DNA of 51,428 bases, taken from positions 1 through 51,428 of the IMG/VR virus record IMGVR_UViG_3300042473_000468, one strand, 5' to 3'. Positions 40,799-49,782 of the stretch are shown here, in pieces. Position 1 is the first letter of the stretch. Each line of letters starts with the position of its first letter. This DNA comes from a virus. The position numbers and the translations under genes were made by a program. The notes under the pieces were generated by a model. It did not search any database. It was not told where the DNA came from and saw only the letters and a program-made list of their open reading frames with translations.

Positions 40799-43518
40799 TG
40801 TCATATGTAGATGCTATATTAGATAGAGACAAGGATATTATTCACGTTGTGGAACGTGATGCTGACGGTACTCGTCGTTATGATCAATATCCAACCAATT
40901 ACACTTTCTATTACTCCGATCCTAAAGGAAAATATCGTACTGTTTATGACGATACGGTAACTAGATTCTCTACTCGTAAGCGTAGTGAGTTTCAAAAAGA
41001 ACTCAAAATGCATAGTGGTAAGAAAATCTTTGAAAGTGATATCAATCCTATCTTTCGTATGTTAGCTGATAACTATCTTGGAAAAGATAGTCCACCACTT
41101 CATACTTGTTTTTTTGACATTGAAACGGATTTTGATCCGAAAAAAGGTTTTGCCCCAACCACTGATCCATTTAATCCAGTTACGGCAATTTCGTTATATC
41201 TAGATTGGTGTGATCAATTGGTTACCTTATGTATTCCACCAAAACATATGAGTTCAGAAATGGCCAAAGATATATCAAAAGATTTTGAAAATACTTTTGT
41301 ATTTGATAATGAAATTGATATGTTCAATATGTTTTTTGATTTGATAGAAGATTCAGATGTATTAACTGGTTGGAACTCAGCTGGGTATGATATACCATAC
41401 ATGGTTAATCGTGTTACTAGAGTTATGTCCAAGGATGATACTCGTAGATTTTGTTTATGGAATCAATTACCAAAACCAAGAACATATATCATGTTTGATC
41501 AAGAACAAGAGACATATGACTTGTTTGGACGAGTTCATATGGATTATCTTGAACTATATAAGAAATATAACTATGAAAGTCGTCATAGTTATAAACTTGA
41601 TTATATTGGTGAAATGGAAGTTGGTGAAAACAAAACTCAATATGAAGGTTCATTGGATCAATTATACAATAAAGATTGGCGTAAGTTTCTAGAATACAAT
41701 CGTCAAGATACAATGTTGTTGTTCAAGATTCACGACAAATTAAAATTCTTAAATCTCGCTAATGATATCGCTCATCAAAACGGCGTATTGATAGCAACTG
41801 CCATGGGTTCTGTGGCCATGATTGATCAAGCAGTGGTCAATGAAGCTCATTCTCGTGGTCTAATAGTTCCTGACAAAGTAAGGAGAAGTAATGATTTATC
41901 GGACGAACCAACGGCAGCTGGTGCCTATGTTGCTGTGCCTAAAAAAGGAATCCATGAATGGATCGCGGCGGTTGACATCAACTCGCTTTACCCGTCAGTC
42001 ATCCGTGCTCTTAACATGGCGCCAGAAACCATCGTTGGACAAATCAGACCACACATGACCGATAAGTATATCACTGATCGTATGACTGATAAAGTGATAA
42101 ACGGTAAGAAAGTTAAGGCAATGACTTTTGCTCAGGCATGGGACGGATTGTTTGGTACATTAGAATATACTGCTGTTATGAATCAAGAACGTGGCACTAT
42201 ATTAACCATTGATTGGGAACGTGGTAATAGTGAAGAAGCTAGTGCGGCAGAAATCTGGAAAATGATTTTTGATAGTAATCAACCATGGATGTTATCGGCC
42301 AATGGAACCATTTATACCTATGAAAAAGAAGGTGTGATTCCAGGTCTATTAACTAAATGGTATAGTGAACGTAAAGATATTCAAAAGCAATTGAAATCTG
42401 CCACTACAAAAGAAGATAGAGAATTCTTTGACAAACGACAGTTAGTTAGAAAAATTCTACTTAACTCTGCATATGGGGCTTTGTTAAATCCACATTCACG
42501 ATTTTATGATTTAAGATTAGGACAAAGTACTACGCTAAATGGACGTTGTATTGTTAGACATATGAGTGCCTATCTTAATGAAGCAATTGCTGGAGTATAT
42601 GATCATAACGGTGATGCAATTATTTACGGTGATACTGACTCATGTTATTTCAGTGCTTGGCCAATTCTAGGAAAAGATCCAGAGATGAGTAAGAATTGGA
42701 ACAAAGATGTAGCGGTAGAAATCTATGACAATCTTGGTGAGGCAGTTAATGCCAGTTTCCCTGAATTTATGGAACGATCATTTCATACTACACATAAGAA
42801 TGGTTCTATTATTGCCGCTGGTCGTGAATTAGTGGCTGATCGTGGAATCTTTATGAGTAAGAAACGTTATGCTGTAAACATCTATGATAAAGAAGGTAAA
42901 CGATTGGATGTTAATGGTGAAACTGGTAAGATCAAAGCCATGGGTTTGGATTTGAAACGAGCCGATACTCCAAAATATGTACAGGAATTTCTGTATGACA
43001 TTCTTAAAATGGTTCTTCTTGGCACTGATCGTGAAAAAGTTATTGCTGACATTCGTGAATTCAAACTTAAATTATCCAAGAATGAAAGTTGGACCAAGGG
43101 TAGACCAATGGGTGTTAAGAAGATTACTCATTACGAAGAAATGTTACGTAGAGAAAATGAAAGTCATGGTAAAAGAACTGCCAAGAAAGTCAGTCCACCA
43201 GGTCACGTTAATGCCAGTATCAATTGGAACTATTTACGAAAAATGAATGGTGATAACTATTCACAACAAATTGTAGATGGTATGAAAATTGTAGTATGTC
43301 AGTTAAAAGCCAATCCGCTTGGTATGACCAGTGTGGCTTATCCAACTGATGAATTACGATTGCCAGATTGGTTCAAAGAACTTCCATTTGATGATGAAGG
43401 TATGGAACGAAGTTTAGTAGATGAAAAGATTGAAAACATGATTGGTGTATTGGAATGGGATATTAGACAAGACACCAATATTAATTCAACATTTGGAACA
43501 TTGTTTTCATTTGAATAG
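40798..43518 (+). CDS. 43: family B DNA polymerase (T4 gp43-like)
   Basis: A 906-residue protein, close to T4 gp43 (898). Exonuclease domain: FFDIETDFDP near residue 107 (Exo I), WNSAGYDIPYMVNR (Exo II region), YNRQDTMLLFKI (Exo III). Polymerase domain: DINSLYPSVIRALN (motif A), KILLNSAYGALLNPHSRFYD (motif B), YGDTDSCYFS (motif C). All catalytic aspartates are present. The C-terminus ends NSTFGTLFSFE, like the clamp-binding tail of T4 gp43. Replicative enzyme of the phage. Confidence 0.97.
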   Translation: MSYVDAILDRDKDIIHVVERDADGTRRYDQYPTNYTFYYSDPKGKYRTVYDDTVTRFSTRKRSEFQKELKMHSGKKIFESDINPIFRMLADNYLGKDSPPLHTCFFDIETDFDPKKGFAPTTDPFNPVTAISLYLDWCDQLVTLCIPPKHMSSEMAKDISKDFENTFVFDNEIDMFNMFFDLIEDSDVLTGWNSAGYDIPYMVNRVTRVMSKDDTRRFCLWNQLPKPRTYIMFDQEQETYDLFGRVHMDYLELYKKYNYESRHSYKLDYIGEMEVGENKTQYEGSLDQLYNKDWRKFLEYNRQDTMLLFKIHDKLKFLNLANDIAHQNGVLIATAMGSVAMIDQAVVNEAHSRGLIVPDKVRRSNDLSDEPTAAGAYVAVPKKGIHEWIAAVDINSLYPSVIRALNMAPETIVGQIRPHMTDKYITDRMTDKVINGKKVKAMTFAQAWDGLFGTLEYTAVMNQERGTILTIDWERGNSEEASAAEIWKMIFDSNQPWMLSANGTIYTYEKEGVIPGLLTKWYSERKDIQKQLKSATTKEDREFFDKRQLVRKILLNSAYGALLNPHSRFYDLRLGQSTTLNGRCIVRHMSAYLNEAIAGVYDHNGDAIIYGDTDSCYFSAWPILGKDPEMSKNWNKDVAVEIYDNLGEAVNASFPEFMERSFHTTHKNGSIIAAGRELVADRGIFMSKKRYAVNIYDKEGKRLDVNGETGKIKAMGLDLKRADTPKYVQEFLYDILKMVLLGTDREKVIADIREFKLKLSKNESWTKGRPMGVKKITHYEEMLRRENESHGKRTAKKVSPPGHVNASINWNYLRKMNGDNYSQQIVDGMKIVVCQLKANPLGMTSVAYPTDELRLPDWFKELPFDDEGMERSLVDEKIENMIGVLEWDIRQDTNINSTFGTLFSFE

Positions 43519-43531
43519 TTGTCCAAATGAT

Positions 43532-43560
43532 TTGACAATCTATACAAAATACAGTATTAT
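43532..43560 (+). promoter_or_regulatory. sigma70-like promoter TTGACA-17-TATTAT
   Basis: TTGACA, 17-base spacer, TATTAT upstream of the sliding clamp; AAAAGG ribosome site follows. Confidence 0.65.
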
Positions 43561-43589
43561 TACACTAACGAGCAAATAAAAGGAAAAAA

Positions 43590-44321
43590 ATGAAGGATTA
43601 TCTAACAGATATTATTAGTCACACAAGTCAATTAGGTTTTATTAATCTTATTAAGATTACTGGAACTGATAAAGAAACCATTATTAATGCTATGGCTGAA
43701 GACAGAACAGTTATTGTTTCTGCAAAGTTTAAGAATCCACAATCGGATTTTAAAGGTATATTTGGTATGCCAAATCTTCCTAAACTCAAAACCATTCTTG
43801 GATTTGATGAATATAATGAAAATGCCACTATTGTCATGACACGTAAAATTCGTGATGGCGAAGATGTTCCAGAGGCAATTCACTTTGAAACCAGTACTGG
43901 AGATTTTGTCAATGACTATCGTTTGATGGGTAAGTCAGTTGTTGAAGATACAGTCAAGCCAGTTAAGTTTGCTGGTGCTGCTTGGAACGTAGAATTTGTT
44001 CCTAAAGTTGTAAACATTCTTCGTCTTAAGAAACAGTCAGGCGCTAATAGTGAACAAACTACATTTACTACCAAAACTGATGGTACTAATCTTAAAGTAT
44101 ATTTTGGTGATGTAAGTACACATAGTGCCAATTTTGTATTTGAAGAAAACATTGTTGGATCATTACAGCGTACATGGGCATGGCCAGTAACTCAAGTATT
44201 GGCTATTCTCGGTCTTGATGGTGACAAAAAGATGTATATCGGTGATGCTGGTGCTATGAAAATCACTGTTGATAGTGGTCTTGTTGAGTATGAATATTTA
44301 ATGCCAGCACAACAACCATAA
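43590..44321 (+). CDS. 45: DNA polymerase sliding clamp (T4 gp45-like)
   Basis: A 243-residue protein (T4 gp45 is 228). GFINLIKITGTD, FGMPNLPKLKTILGFDEY and AAWNVEFVPKVVNILRLKKQSG fit the gp45 fold, with TFTTKTDGTNLKVYFGD and EYEYLMPAQQP at the end. It forms a ring tethering the polymerase and, in T4, also activates late transcription. Placed directly after the polymerase. Own promoter. Confidence 0.85.
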   Translation: MKDYLTDIISHTSQLGFINLIKITGTDKETIINAMAEDRTVIVSAKFKNPQSDFKGIFGMPNLPKLKTILGFDEYNENATIVMTRKIRDGEDVPEAIHFETSTGDFVNDYRLMGKSVVEDTVKPVKFAGAAWNVEFVPKVVNILRLKKQSGANSEQTTFTTKTDGTNLKVYFGDVSTHSANFVFEENIVGSLQRTWAWPVTQVLAILGLDGDKKMYIGDAGAMKITVDSGLVEYEYLMPAQQP

Positions 44322-44334
44322 GTAAGGATTAATA

Positions 44335-44676
44335 ATGGATCCTCATCAGACAGCAATGGCCGAACGCAGAATTAAAAATTCATTTAATGCCACTAGGATA
44401 TTTTGGCTACCAGTTAATTTCAAAGAATATGAAATTAACATTGGGGTTCAAGTAACCAATGATACTGATTTATCCAATCTTGACAAATTAGAGTTGTCCA
44501 ATGTCATTGACAATATAGATGACAATGTGTTACAATCTAATTTGTTGGACCTAATAGTAGTTAGCAATTTACTTTATGATTATGTTGCTAGTTATTATAC
44601 CACACATGATATTCGTATTGATATCATGAATTTTAATCAACCGGTATTTACTACCATTTATCTTTTTAAACAATAG
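44335..44676 (+). CDS. hypothetical protein, 113 aa
   Basis: Starts MDPHQTAMAERRIKNSFNATRIFWLPVNF, followed by an acidic helical middle and DIRIDIMNFNQPVFTTIYLFK. It lies where T4-like phages place clamp-loader genes but shows no P-loop. No family recognised. Confidence 0.5.
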   Translation: MDPHQTAMAERRIKNSFNATRIFWLPVNFKEYEINIGVQVTNDTDLSNLDKLELSNVIDNIDDNVLQSNLLDLIVVSNLLYDYVASYYTTHDIRIDIMNFNQPVFTTIYLFKQ

Positions 44677-44685
44677 AGAAACATC

Positions 44686-44919
44686 ATGGCAAAACCACAA
44701 ATTCAATCTAATCCTCGTGTCAACCAAATTTTTGATGACTTGGAAAAGTTCAAAGATTTCTGTGTAGAATTCGGATATAAGTTTGATGAATCATGTCTTT
44801 ATAACATGCGAAATTATGCTTATCAACAGTATTCAAAGTTTTGTAGTCATAAAAACTTTAAGAATCAATGGACGGAAGATCAACGAAGATTTGCCCAACA
44901 AGAACAACGCTTTTCGTAA
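44686..44919 (+). CDS. small basic protein, 77 aa
   Basis: MAKPQIQSNPRVNQIFDDLEKFKDFCVEFGYKFDE, then YNMRNYAYQQYSKF. Similar small proteins occur in T4-like marine phages as far as I recall. No function. TAATG overlap with the following nucleotidyltransferase-like gene. Confidence 0.55.
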   Translation: MAKPQIQSNPRVNQIFDDLEKFKDFCVEFGYKFDESCLYNMRNYAYQQYSKFCSHKNFKNQWTEDQRRFAQQEQRFS

Positions 44920-45449
44920 TGTCTATTTCTTTGATAGAACAGAAGAACAATAAACTTAAAATTGGGTTTAATTGTTCTTCTTTTGACATGTTACATCCTG
45001 GACACATAACCATGCTTAAAATGGAAAAGCAGTTATGTGATTATCTTATAGTTGGACTTCAAGTTGATCCAACTATTGATCGCCCTGGCATCAAGAACAA
45101 ACCTGTTCAAAGTGTCTACGAACGTTATGTACAACTTCAAGGTTGTAAATATGTAGATGAAATTCTAGTATATGAAACTGAGTTTGATTTATTACAACTA
45201 CTTAAAACTCAAATGATTCATATTAGATTTTTAGGAGATGAATACAGATCACGAGACTTCACTGGAAAAGAATATTGTCTTAACAATGATATTGAGTTAT
45301 ATTATCATGTTCGTCAACATATATATTCTTCTACTGAATTACGTGAACGTGTGACCAGATTGGAAAATTTAAAGATCAAAGATAAATCTGTTAGTTTGCC
45401 GCAACATTCGTCAGATTTGATCAACTCGAAATTATTTGACAACAAATAA
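44919..45449 (+). CDS. cytidylyltransferase-like nucleotidyltransferase
   Basis: The ATG at 44919 (176 residues) follows from the TAATG junction; the frame starts earlier in the previous gene. GFNCSSFDMLHPGHITMLKMEKQ carries the HxGH motif, and SSTELRERV corresponds to the ISSTxxR motif of glycerol-3-phosphate or ethanolamine-phosphate cytidylyltransferase-like enzymes. These activate a phospho-sugar or phospho-alcohol with CTP. May feed glycan or teichoic-like precursors for the modification genes. Confidence 0.8.
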   Translation: MSISLIEQKNNKLKIGFNCSSFDMLHPGHITMLKMEKQLCDYLIVGLQVDPTIDRPGIKNKPVQSVYERYVQLQGCKYVDEILVYETEFDLLQLLKTQMIHIRFLGDEYRSRDFTGKEYCLNNDIELYYHVRQHIYSSTELRERVTRLENLKIKDKSVSLPQHSSDLINSKLFDNK

Positions 45450-45464
45450 CAATTAAGATATACT
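45436..45464 (+). promoter_or_regulatory. sigma70-like promoter TTGACA-17-TATACT
   Basis: TTGACA, 17-base spacer, TATACT, overlapping the end of the previous gene; for the 50-residue protein and uvdE. Confidence 0.65.
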
Positions 45465-45470
45465 CATATT

Positions 45471-45623
45471 ATGAAATCATTTATATCACTTATTTTACTC
45501 GTGGCTTGGTTAGGTGGAATTTATTTGGCCAAAGGTTTTTGGTCAGTATTTTTTGCCGTAATTTTTCCATTTTGGGGATATTATCTTGTCGTTGAACAAT
45601 TAATAATTAAATATCTATTATGA
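45471..45623 (+). CDS. 50-residue membrane protein
   Basis: ATG at 45471; ends at a TGA overlapped by the uvdE ATG. Two hydrophobic stretches (ISLILLVAWLGGIYLA and VFFAVIFPFWGYYLVV). Function unknown. Coupled to uvdE. Confidence 0.55.
   Translation: MKSFISLILLVAWLGGIYLAKGFWSVFFAVIFPFWGYYLVVEQLIIKYLL
45607..45615 (+). promoter_or_regulatory. late-promoter-like motif TTAAATATC (weak)
   Basis: TTAAATATC ends four bases before the uvdE ATG, matching the spacing of others. It lies within a coding region, so uncertain. Confidence 0.25.
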
Positions 45624-46636
45624 ACAAAATTGGATTTGCTTGTAAATGGATTGATACTCCAGATCAAGTCAATGGTATCAAACCTAAAGATGATGCTAAA
45701 AAGTATACAACTGGAACAACAACTGTAGCCTGGCTTAATCGTCAAACTCGTGACGTAGCAGAACAACGATTGTGGGACTTGATGATTCAAAACATCGAAT
45801 CCACTCGTAAACTTGTAGAAAAGGTAGGAAAATTAGATGAAAATCTTAGAATGGTACGACTCAGTAGCGATATACTTCCTGTATATACTGAGTCTAGCTG
45901 GTCGTGGTTTTATAGACAGCAATTCATACGAGATGCCGCCGCTAGAGGATTTGCGGAAATCGGAAATATTGCTCGCGAGATGGGTGTTAGGCTTAGTATG
46001 CATCCTGGTCAGTTTGTTGTTCTTGCTAGTATTGATGAGGGTATTGTTCAACGAAGTATAGAGGAGTTTGAATATCATGCAGACATGGCTAGATGGATGG
46101 GATATGGAAAAACTTTTCAAGATTTTAAAATTAATGTACATATCTCTGGTAAACGAGGACCAGAAGGTATTAGATTAGCATATAAACGCTTATCGCCAGA
46201 GGCAAGAAATTGCATCACAATCGAAAACGAAGAAAACTCATGGGGATTAGAAGATGTACTTACTATTAGAGATATCGTTCCTATTGTTGTTGATATCCAT
46301 CATCATTGGATACATTCGGGGGAATATATTCAATCTGAAGATGATCGTATATTACGGGTGTTGGATAGCTGGCGTGGTATCAGGCCTACTTGCCATTATT
46401 CTGTTAGTCGCGAAGATTGGTTAAAAGATCATTGTATTAATACGTTACCTAATCGTGATCGTTTAGTTGAGAGTAAAATCAACAAACAAAAATTACGTGC
46501 TCACAGTAATTTTTATTGGAATAATGCTGTGAATGATTGGGCATTGAGTCATTGGAAATGGGCTGATATTATGTGTGAGAGTAAAGGTAAAAACTTAGCT
46601 TCATTTGAATTATATAGGAGAATTAAAAATGAGTAA
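45620..46636 (+). CDS. uvsE: UV damage endonuclease UvdE
   Basis: A 338-residue protein. MHPGQFVVL at about 131-139, FKINVHISGKRG, ENEENSWGLEDVL and VVDIHHHWIHSGEY match UV damage endonuclease (TIM barrel with metal-binding His, Glu and Asp). The enzyme nicks DNA 5' of UV photoproducts and starts alternative excision repair. Useful for phages in sunlit water. Typical length. Confidence 0.92.
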   Translation: MNKIGFACKWIDTPDQVNGIKPKDDAKKYTTGTTTVAWLNRQTRDVAEQRLWDLMIQNIESTRKLVEKVGKLDENLRMVRLSSDILPVYTESSWSWFYRQQFIRDAAARGFAEIGNIAREMGVRLSMHPGQFVVLASIDEGIVQRSIEEFEYHADMARWMGYGKTFQDFKINVHISGKRGPEGIRLAYKRLSPEARNCITIENEENSWGLEDVLTIRDIVPIVVDIHHHWIHSGEYIQSEDDRILRVLDSWRGIRPTCHYSVSREDWLKDHCINTLPNRDRLVESKINKQKLRAHSNFYWNNAVNDWALSHWKWADIMCESKGKNLASFELYRRIKNE

Positions 46637-47288
46637 AATGGGTAAAATTATTAAGATTCCAAAATCTAAACTTATAACATTGTCTAATAAAATGTATGAT
46701 GACATTAACATTTTTAAACCTGACGAAATTATTATATGTTCTGAACTTAATACTACGGCAGAGATATATGAAAAACTGAGATCAATGAATACATCATCAT
46801 TTGCTTACATGTTTAACTATGCTCCATATAATAAATATCCAGATGAAGAAGGAAGTTATCTTGAATATGCTTTTTTAAAAGCTGGTGAAAGTAATGGATA
46901 TGTTAAGGGTGAAAGACTTGTTAGACAATTGCGTCATTTAGATGGTTGGAACGAGAAGAAACCCCCATATAGTTGTAATGGAGTTGATTTTAAAGGTGGA
47001 CTAGAACGATTAATTGCAGAACTTGATTATCCATTAGATATATTAAATAAAAATAATATTAATATTGGAATTTGGAGTATCAACGATGAATTTAGATGGT
47101 CTAATTTACTGACAGAAGAAGATGGTGAAAAAGCTATATGGATAGAGGGTGAACTATGTGATCAACATATTAAAATTTACGGTAAATTGCCACCATTGAA
47201 TATAAAAGATCCATCTAAGTGTAAGATTTATACTGATCCAAGAATGCCAAATCCGAATATTAGACCAGTACAATTTAAAGTTGGCTAA
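46629..47288 (+). CDS. hypothetical protein, 219 aa
   Basis: ATG at 46629 with TAGGAG before it, overlapping the uvdE stop by 8 bases. Motifs: MGKIIKIPKSKLITL, FAYMFNYAPYNKYPDEEGSYLEYAFLKAGES, RWSNLLTEEDGEKAIW and PPLNIKDPSKCKIYTDPRMPN. No family recognised. Confidence 0.55.
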   Translation: MSKMGKIIKIPKSKLITLSNKMYDDINIFKPDEIIICSELNTTAEIYEKLRSMNTSSFAYMFNYAPYNKYPDEEGSYLEYAFLKAGESNGYVKGERLVRQLRHLDGWNEKKPPYSCNGVDFKGGLERLIAELDYPLDILNKNNINIGIWSINDEFRWSNLLTEEDGEKAIWIEGELCDQHIKIYGKLPPLNIKDPSKCKIYTDPRMPNPNIRPVQFKVG

Positions 47289-47293
47289 AATAT

Positions 47294-47524
47294 ATGTCTG
47301 ATCTTCATTTACCAATTAGTCCATTCTTAGATAATGCTTCTAATTGGTATCTTAGTACTCATAGGAATCCTTATGATGATCATTCCGAACTTTATTCTAG
47401 ATATAAAGTTTGGATTAATGAACAAGGTGTTATATTACGAGATATGGATGAGAAAGTTAGAACATATCTTTATTTTAAAGATGAACAATCAATGTTGTTA
47501 TTTGCCCTACGTTGGGGAAATTAA
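47294..47524 (+). CDS. hypothetical protein, 76 aa
   Basis: MSDLHLPISPFLDNASNWYLS..., ending YFKDEQSMLLFALRWGN. The end is like that of other small phage proteins that finish with FALRWG. No function. Confidence 0.5.
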   Translation: MSDLHLPISPFLDNASNWYLSTHRNPYDDHSELYSRYKVWINEQGVILRDMDEKVRTYLYFKDEQSMLLFALRWGN

Positions 47525-47788
47525 TTGGATGAAATTGAATATTATAAATATACTATGCCACTAGATAATCTTTTTTTGATTGGCAATCATGCAATATATT
47601 CTAATGTTGTATTTAATAGAAAATTTGCTTGGTTTCCTCATCGTTGTAAATTAAGTAATAGAATTATATGGTTACAAATGGCACAATATGTAACTGAGAT
47701 GTGGATCTCAATACGAATAGATGGTCCAATATATGAAAATTATTGGCATCATGATCATGAACATTTAATCTGGCTATTAAAGAAATAG
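47525..47788 (+). CDS. hypothetical protein, 87 aa
   Basis: The frame starts with TTG directly after the previous stop; an ATG at 47555 is an alternative start. Trp-rich (FAWFPHRCKLSNRIIWLQMAQYVTEMW) and ending YWHHDHEHLIWLLKK. The His cluster may bind metal. No family recognised. Confidence 0.45.
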   Translation: MDEIEYYKYTMPLDNLFLIGNHAIYSNVVFNRKFAWFPHRCKLSNRIIWLQMAQYVTEMWISIRIDGPIYENYWHHDHEHLIWLLKK

Positions 47789-47795
47789 GAAAAAC

Positions 47796-48239
47796 ATGTT
47801 TGAATTATTAAAGAAATTATTTATTAACCAAGAACCAATTATAGAATCAAAACCTGAAGTGGTTAAAAATCCTCGCAAACCACGTAAATCTAAAGTTGTA
47901 CTTAGTGAAAAAGAACGAGCAACGGCCGCGGGTGAACCATATATCAGCGTACTTAAAATGGATATTGATCCAGAAAATATCAATAGCGGTAGTTTTGAAC
48001 TGGATTGGAATAGTAAATTTGCCGCTAATTTGGCACGTGCTGGATATCAACAAAAACCAGGCGAAAGTGAAGATGTAATCGTTGATCGTTGGTTTCAAAC
48101 TGTATGTAGAAATATAGCACTTGAAGTATATGAACAAAATATTGCAGATCCAATTAATCGTGAAACTGATCAATTAAAAGAAGAATTACGAAATATCCGC
48201 CGCACTGATATAGGTAACGGTCGTTCAGAAATCAGTTGA
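47796..48239 (+). CDS. conserved T4-like phage protein, 147 aa
   Basis: N-terminal basic region (NPRKPRKSKVVLSEKERATAAGEPYISVLKMDIDPENI), then GSFELDWNSKFAANLARAGYQ and VDRWFQTVCRNIALEVYEQ. I recall this motif set in T4-like marine phages. Function unknown. AATAGGAAAAAC precedes the ATG. Confidence 0.65.
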   Translation: MFELLKKLFINQEPIIESKPEVVKNPRKPRKSKVVLSEKERATAAGEPYISVLKMDIDPENINSGSFELDWNSKFAANLARAGYQQKPGESEDVIVDRWFQTVCRNIALEVYEQNIADPINRETDQLKEELRNIRRTDIGNGRSEIS

Positions 48240-48265
48240 TTTAGATCAATTCATCCATATTTCAT

Positions 48266-48294
48266 TGACATAAACGCTTAATAATAGTATAATA
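48266..48294 (+). promoter_or_regulatory. sigma70 promoter TTGACA-17-TATAAT
   Basis: Consensus hexamers with 17-base spacing upstream of the 5' nuclease gene. Confidence 0.8.
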
Positions 48295-48309
48295 TACGTA
48301 TATTATAAG

Positions 48310-48318
48310 CTAAATAAA
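48310..48318 (+). promoter_or_regulatory. late-promoter-like motif CTAAATAAA
   Basis: CTAAATAAA ends seven bases before the ATG at 48326, just after the sigma70-like promoter. It could give a second, late transcript. Confidence 0.35.
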
Positions 48319-48325
48319 GATCACA

Positions 48326-49357
48326 ATGAAATATATACTCATAGATACTGCCAATCTGTTTTTCAAAAGCCGTCATTTTGCTAGTAAACACAGTGACGAT
48401 TGGGAAAAGATTGGAATGGCATTACATCTTACTTTAAGTGGTGTTCAAAGTATTGTCAGACGTTTCATTGGTTCAGAACCATGTCATGTTATCTTTGCTC
48501 TTGAAGGTAGATCCTGGCGTAAAGATTTTTATCTGCCTTACAAAGCCAATCGTGCTGTCAAACGTGCGGCACTAACAGAAAAAGAAGTTGAACAGGATCA
48601 AATGTTCTGGGATACTTATGACACATTCACAAAATTTCTAGACGAAAAAACCAACGTATCAGTATTACGTTGTCCTACGGCAGAAGCAGATGATATCATT
48701 GCCAGATTTGTACAACTTCATACAGAAGATGAACATTTCATTATCAGTAGTGATGGTGATTTTGCTCAACTTATTGATTCAAATGTAAAACAATATAACA
48801 GTATGACTGGTCATTTGATTACACTTGAAGGATATTATGATGATCGTGGACGTGAAGTTAAAGATAAAAAAACAAAAGAACATAAAAAACTAGAAGCCCC
48901 ACAATATTTGTTGTTTGAAAAATGTATGCGTGGTGATACTAGTGATAATGTATTCAGTGCCTATCCTGGCATTAGAACTAAAGGCACCAAGAAAACAGTT
49001 GGATTGATTGACGCTTATCATGATCGTGAAAGCAAAGGATTCAATTGGAATAACGTAATGTTACAACGTTGGGTTGATCATAATGGTGTTGAACATAGAG
49101 TTTTGGATGATTATAATCGTAATGTTACATTGTGTGACTTAACAGCACAACCACAAGAAGTCAAGAATGCAGTAGATCAATGTATACATGAACAGATCAG
49201 AGTAGTTCCCAAAACAGGAGTTGGAATGAGTCTTATGAAGTTTGTTGCCAAATATGAACTAACAAAAATCAGCGAACAAGTTGAGCAATATGCCAAGTGG
49301 ATGAATGCAACTTATGATGGAAAACTTAAACTTATAGAAGAAAATAATGTGGTATGA
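48326..49357 (+). CDS. rnh: T4 RNase H-like 5'-3' nuclease
   Basis: A 343-residue FEN/5' nuclease-family protein. ILIDTANLFFKSRHF at the start, PYKANRA, CPTAEADDIIARF, IISSDGDFAQLI and RGDTSDNVFSAYPGI give the metal-binding acidic residues in order. It removes RNA primers and flaps during lagging-strand synthesis, as T4 RNase H does. Complete in length. Confidence 0.88.
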   Translation: MKYILIDTANLFFKSRHFASKHSDDWEKIGMALHLTLSGVQSIVRRFIGSEPCHVIFALEGRSWRKDFYLPYKANRAVKRAALTEKEVEQDQMFWDTYDTFTKFLDEKTNVSVLRCPTAEADDIIARFVQLHTEDEHFIISSDGDFAQLIDSNVKQYNSMTGHLITLEGYYDDRGREVKDKKTKEHKKLEAPQYLLFEKCMRGDTSDNVFSAYPGIRTKGTKKTVGLIDAYHDRESKGFNWNNVMLQRWVDHNGVEHRVLDDYNRNVTLCDLTAQPQEVKNAVDQCIHEQIRVVPKTGVGMSLMKFVAKYELTKISEQVEQYAKWMNATYDGKLKLIEENNVV

Positions 49358-49586
49358 ATTCCCAAAAATGTATAAATGTCCCAAATGTCATCATACAATG
49401 AATTATAGTTCATATGATGATTACAAAGAGACGCCGCTTACACAAAACAATAATCCAATTTGTCCTAAATGTTGGAATGATTTTATTCTAGGTATTGGGG
49501 CGGAAATGCGATGTATAGTTGATTTTGGTGTTGGTAGTGATTATGATAATACTCATGGAGATAAGAAATTAAATAATGAAATCTGA
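49347..49586 (+). CDS. small zinc-ribbon-like protein, 79 aa
   Basis: CPKCHH and PICPKCWNDF give two CxxC pairs, about 30 residues apart, typical of a zinc ribbon. It overlaps the nuclease gene by 11 bases. May bind nucleic acid or protein; function unknown. Confidence 0.6.
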   Translation: MWYEFPKMYKCPKCHHTMNYSSYDDYKETPLTQNNNPICPKCWNDFILGIGAEMRCIVDFGVGSDYDNTHGDKKLNNEI

Positions 49587-49782
49587 ATTTAAGAAAATAG
49601 CAGATGATTGTGAGTTGTACATTGAGCCACAAAGTCAAAGTAGAATGTTAGAAGTAGAATTCTTTGGCGAACAAGTGGCTAAGAAATGTTGCGAGATACT
49701 TGATGATAAACGTTTTGATAATGTTAGACCAAGTATGATAATTGATCAGGCAATGATTAAACAATTTTTTGAGATAAAATAA
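49576..49782 (+). CDS. hypothetical protein, 68 aa
   Basis: MKSEFKKIADDCELYIEPQSQSRMLEVEFFGEQVAKKCCE..., helical. Overlaps the previous gene by 11 bases and meets pcyX at TAATG. I recall similar proteins in T4-like phages. Function unknown. Confidence 0.5.
   Translation: MKSEFKKIADDCELYIEPQSQSRMLEVEFFGEQVAKKCCEILDDKRFDNVRPSMIIDQAMIKQFFEIK

Noticed and set aside
43628-43883. Minus-strand frames within the sliding clamp gene
   Set aside because: Shadow frames of a clearly coding plus-strand gene.
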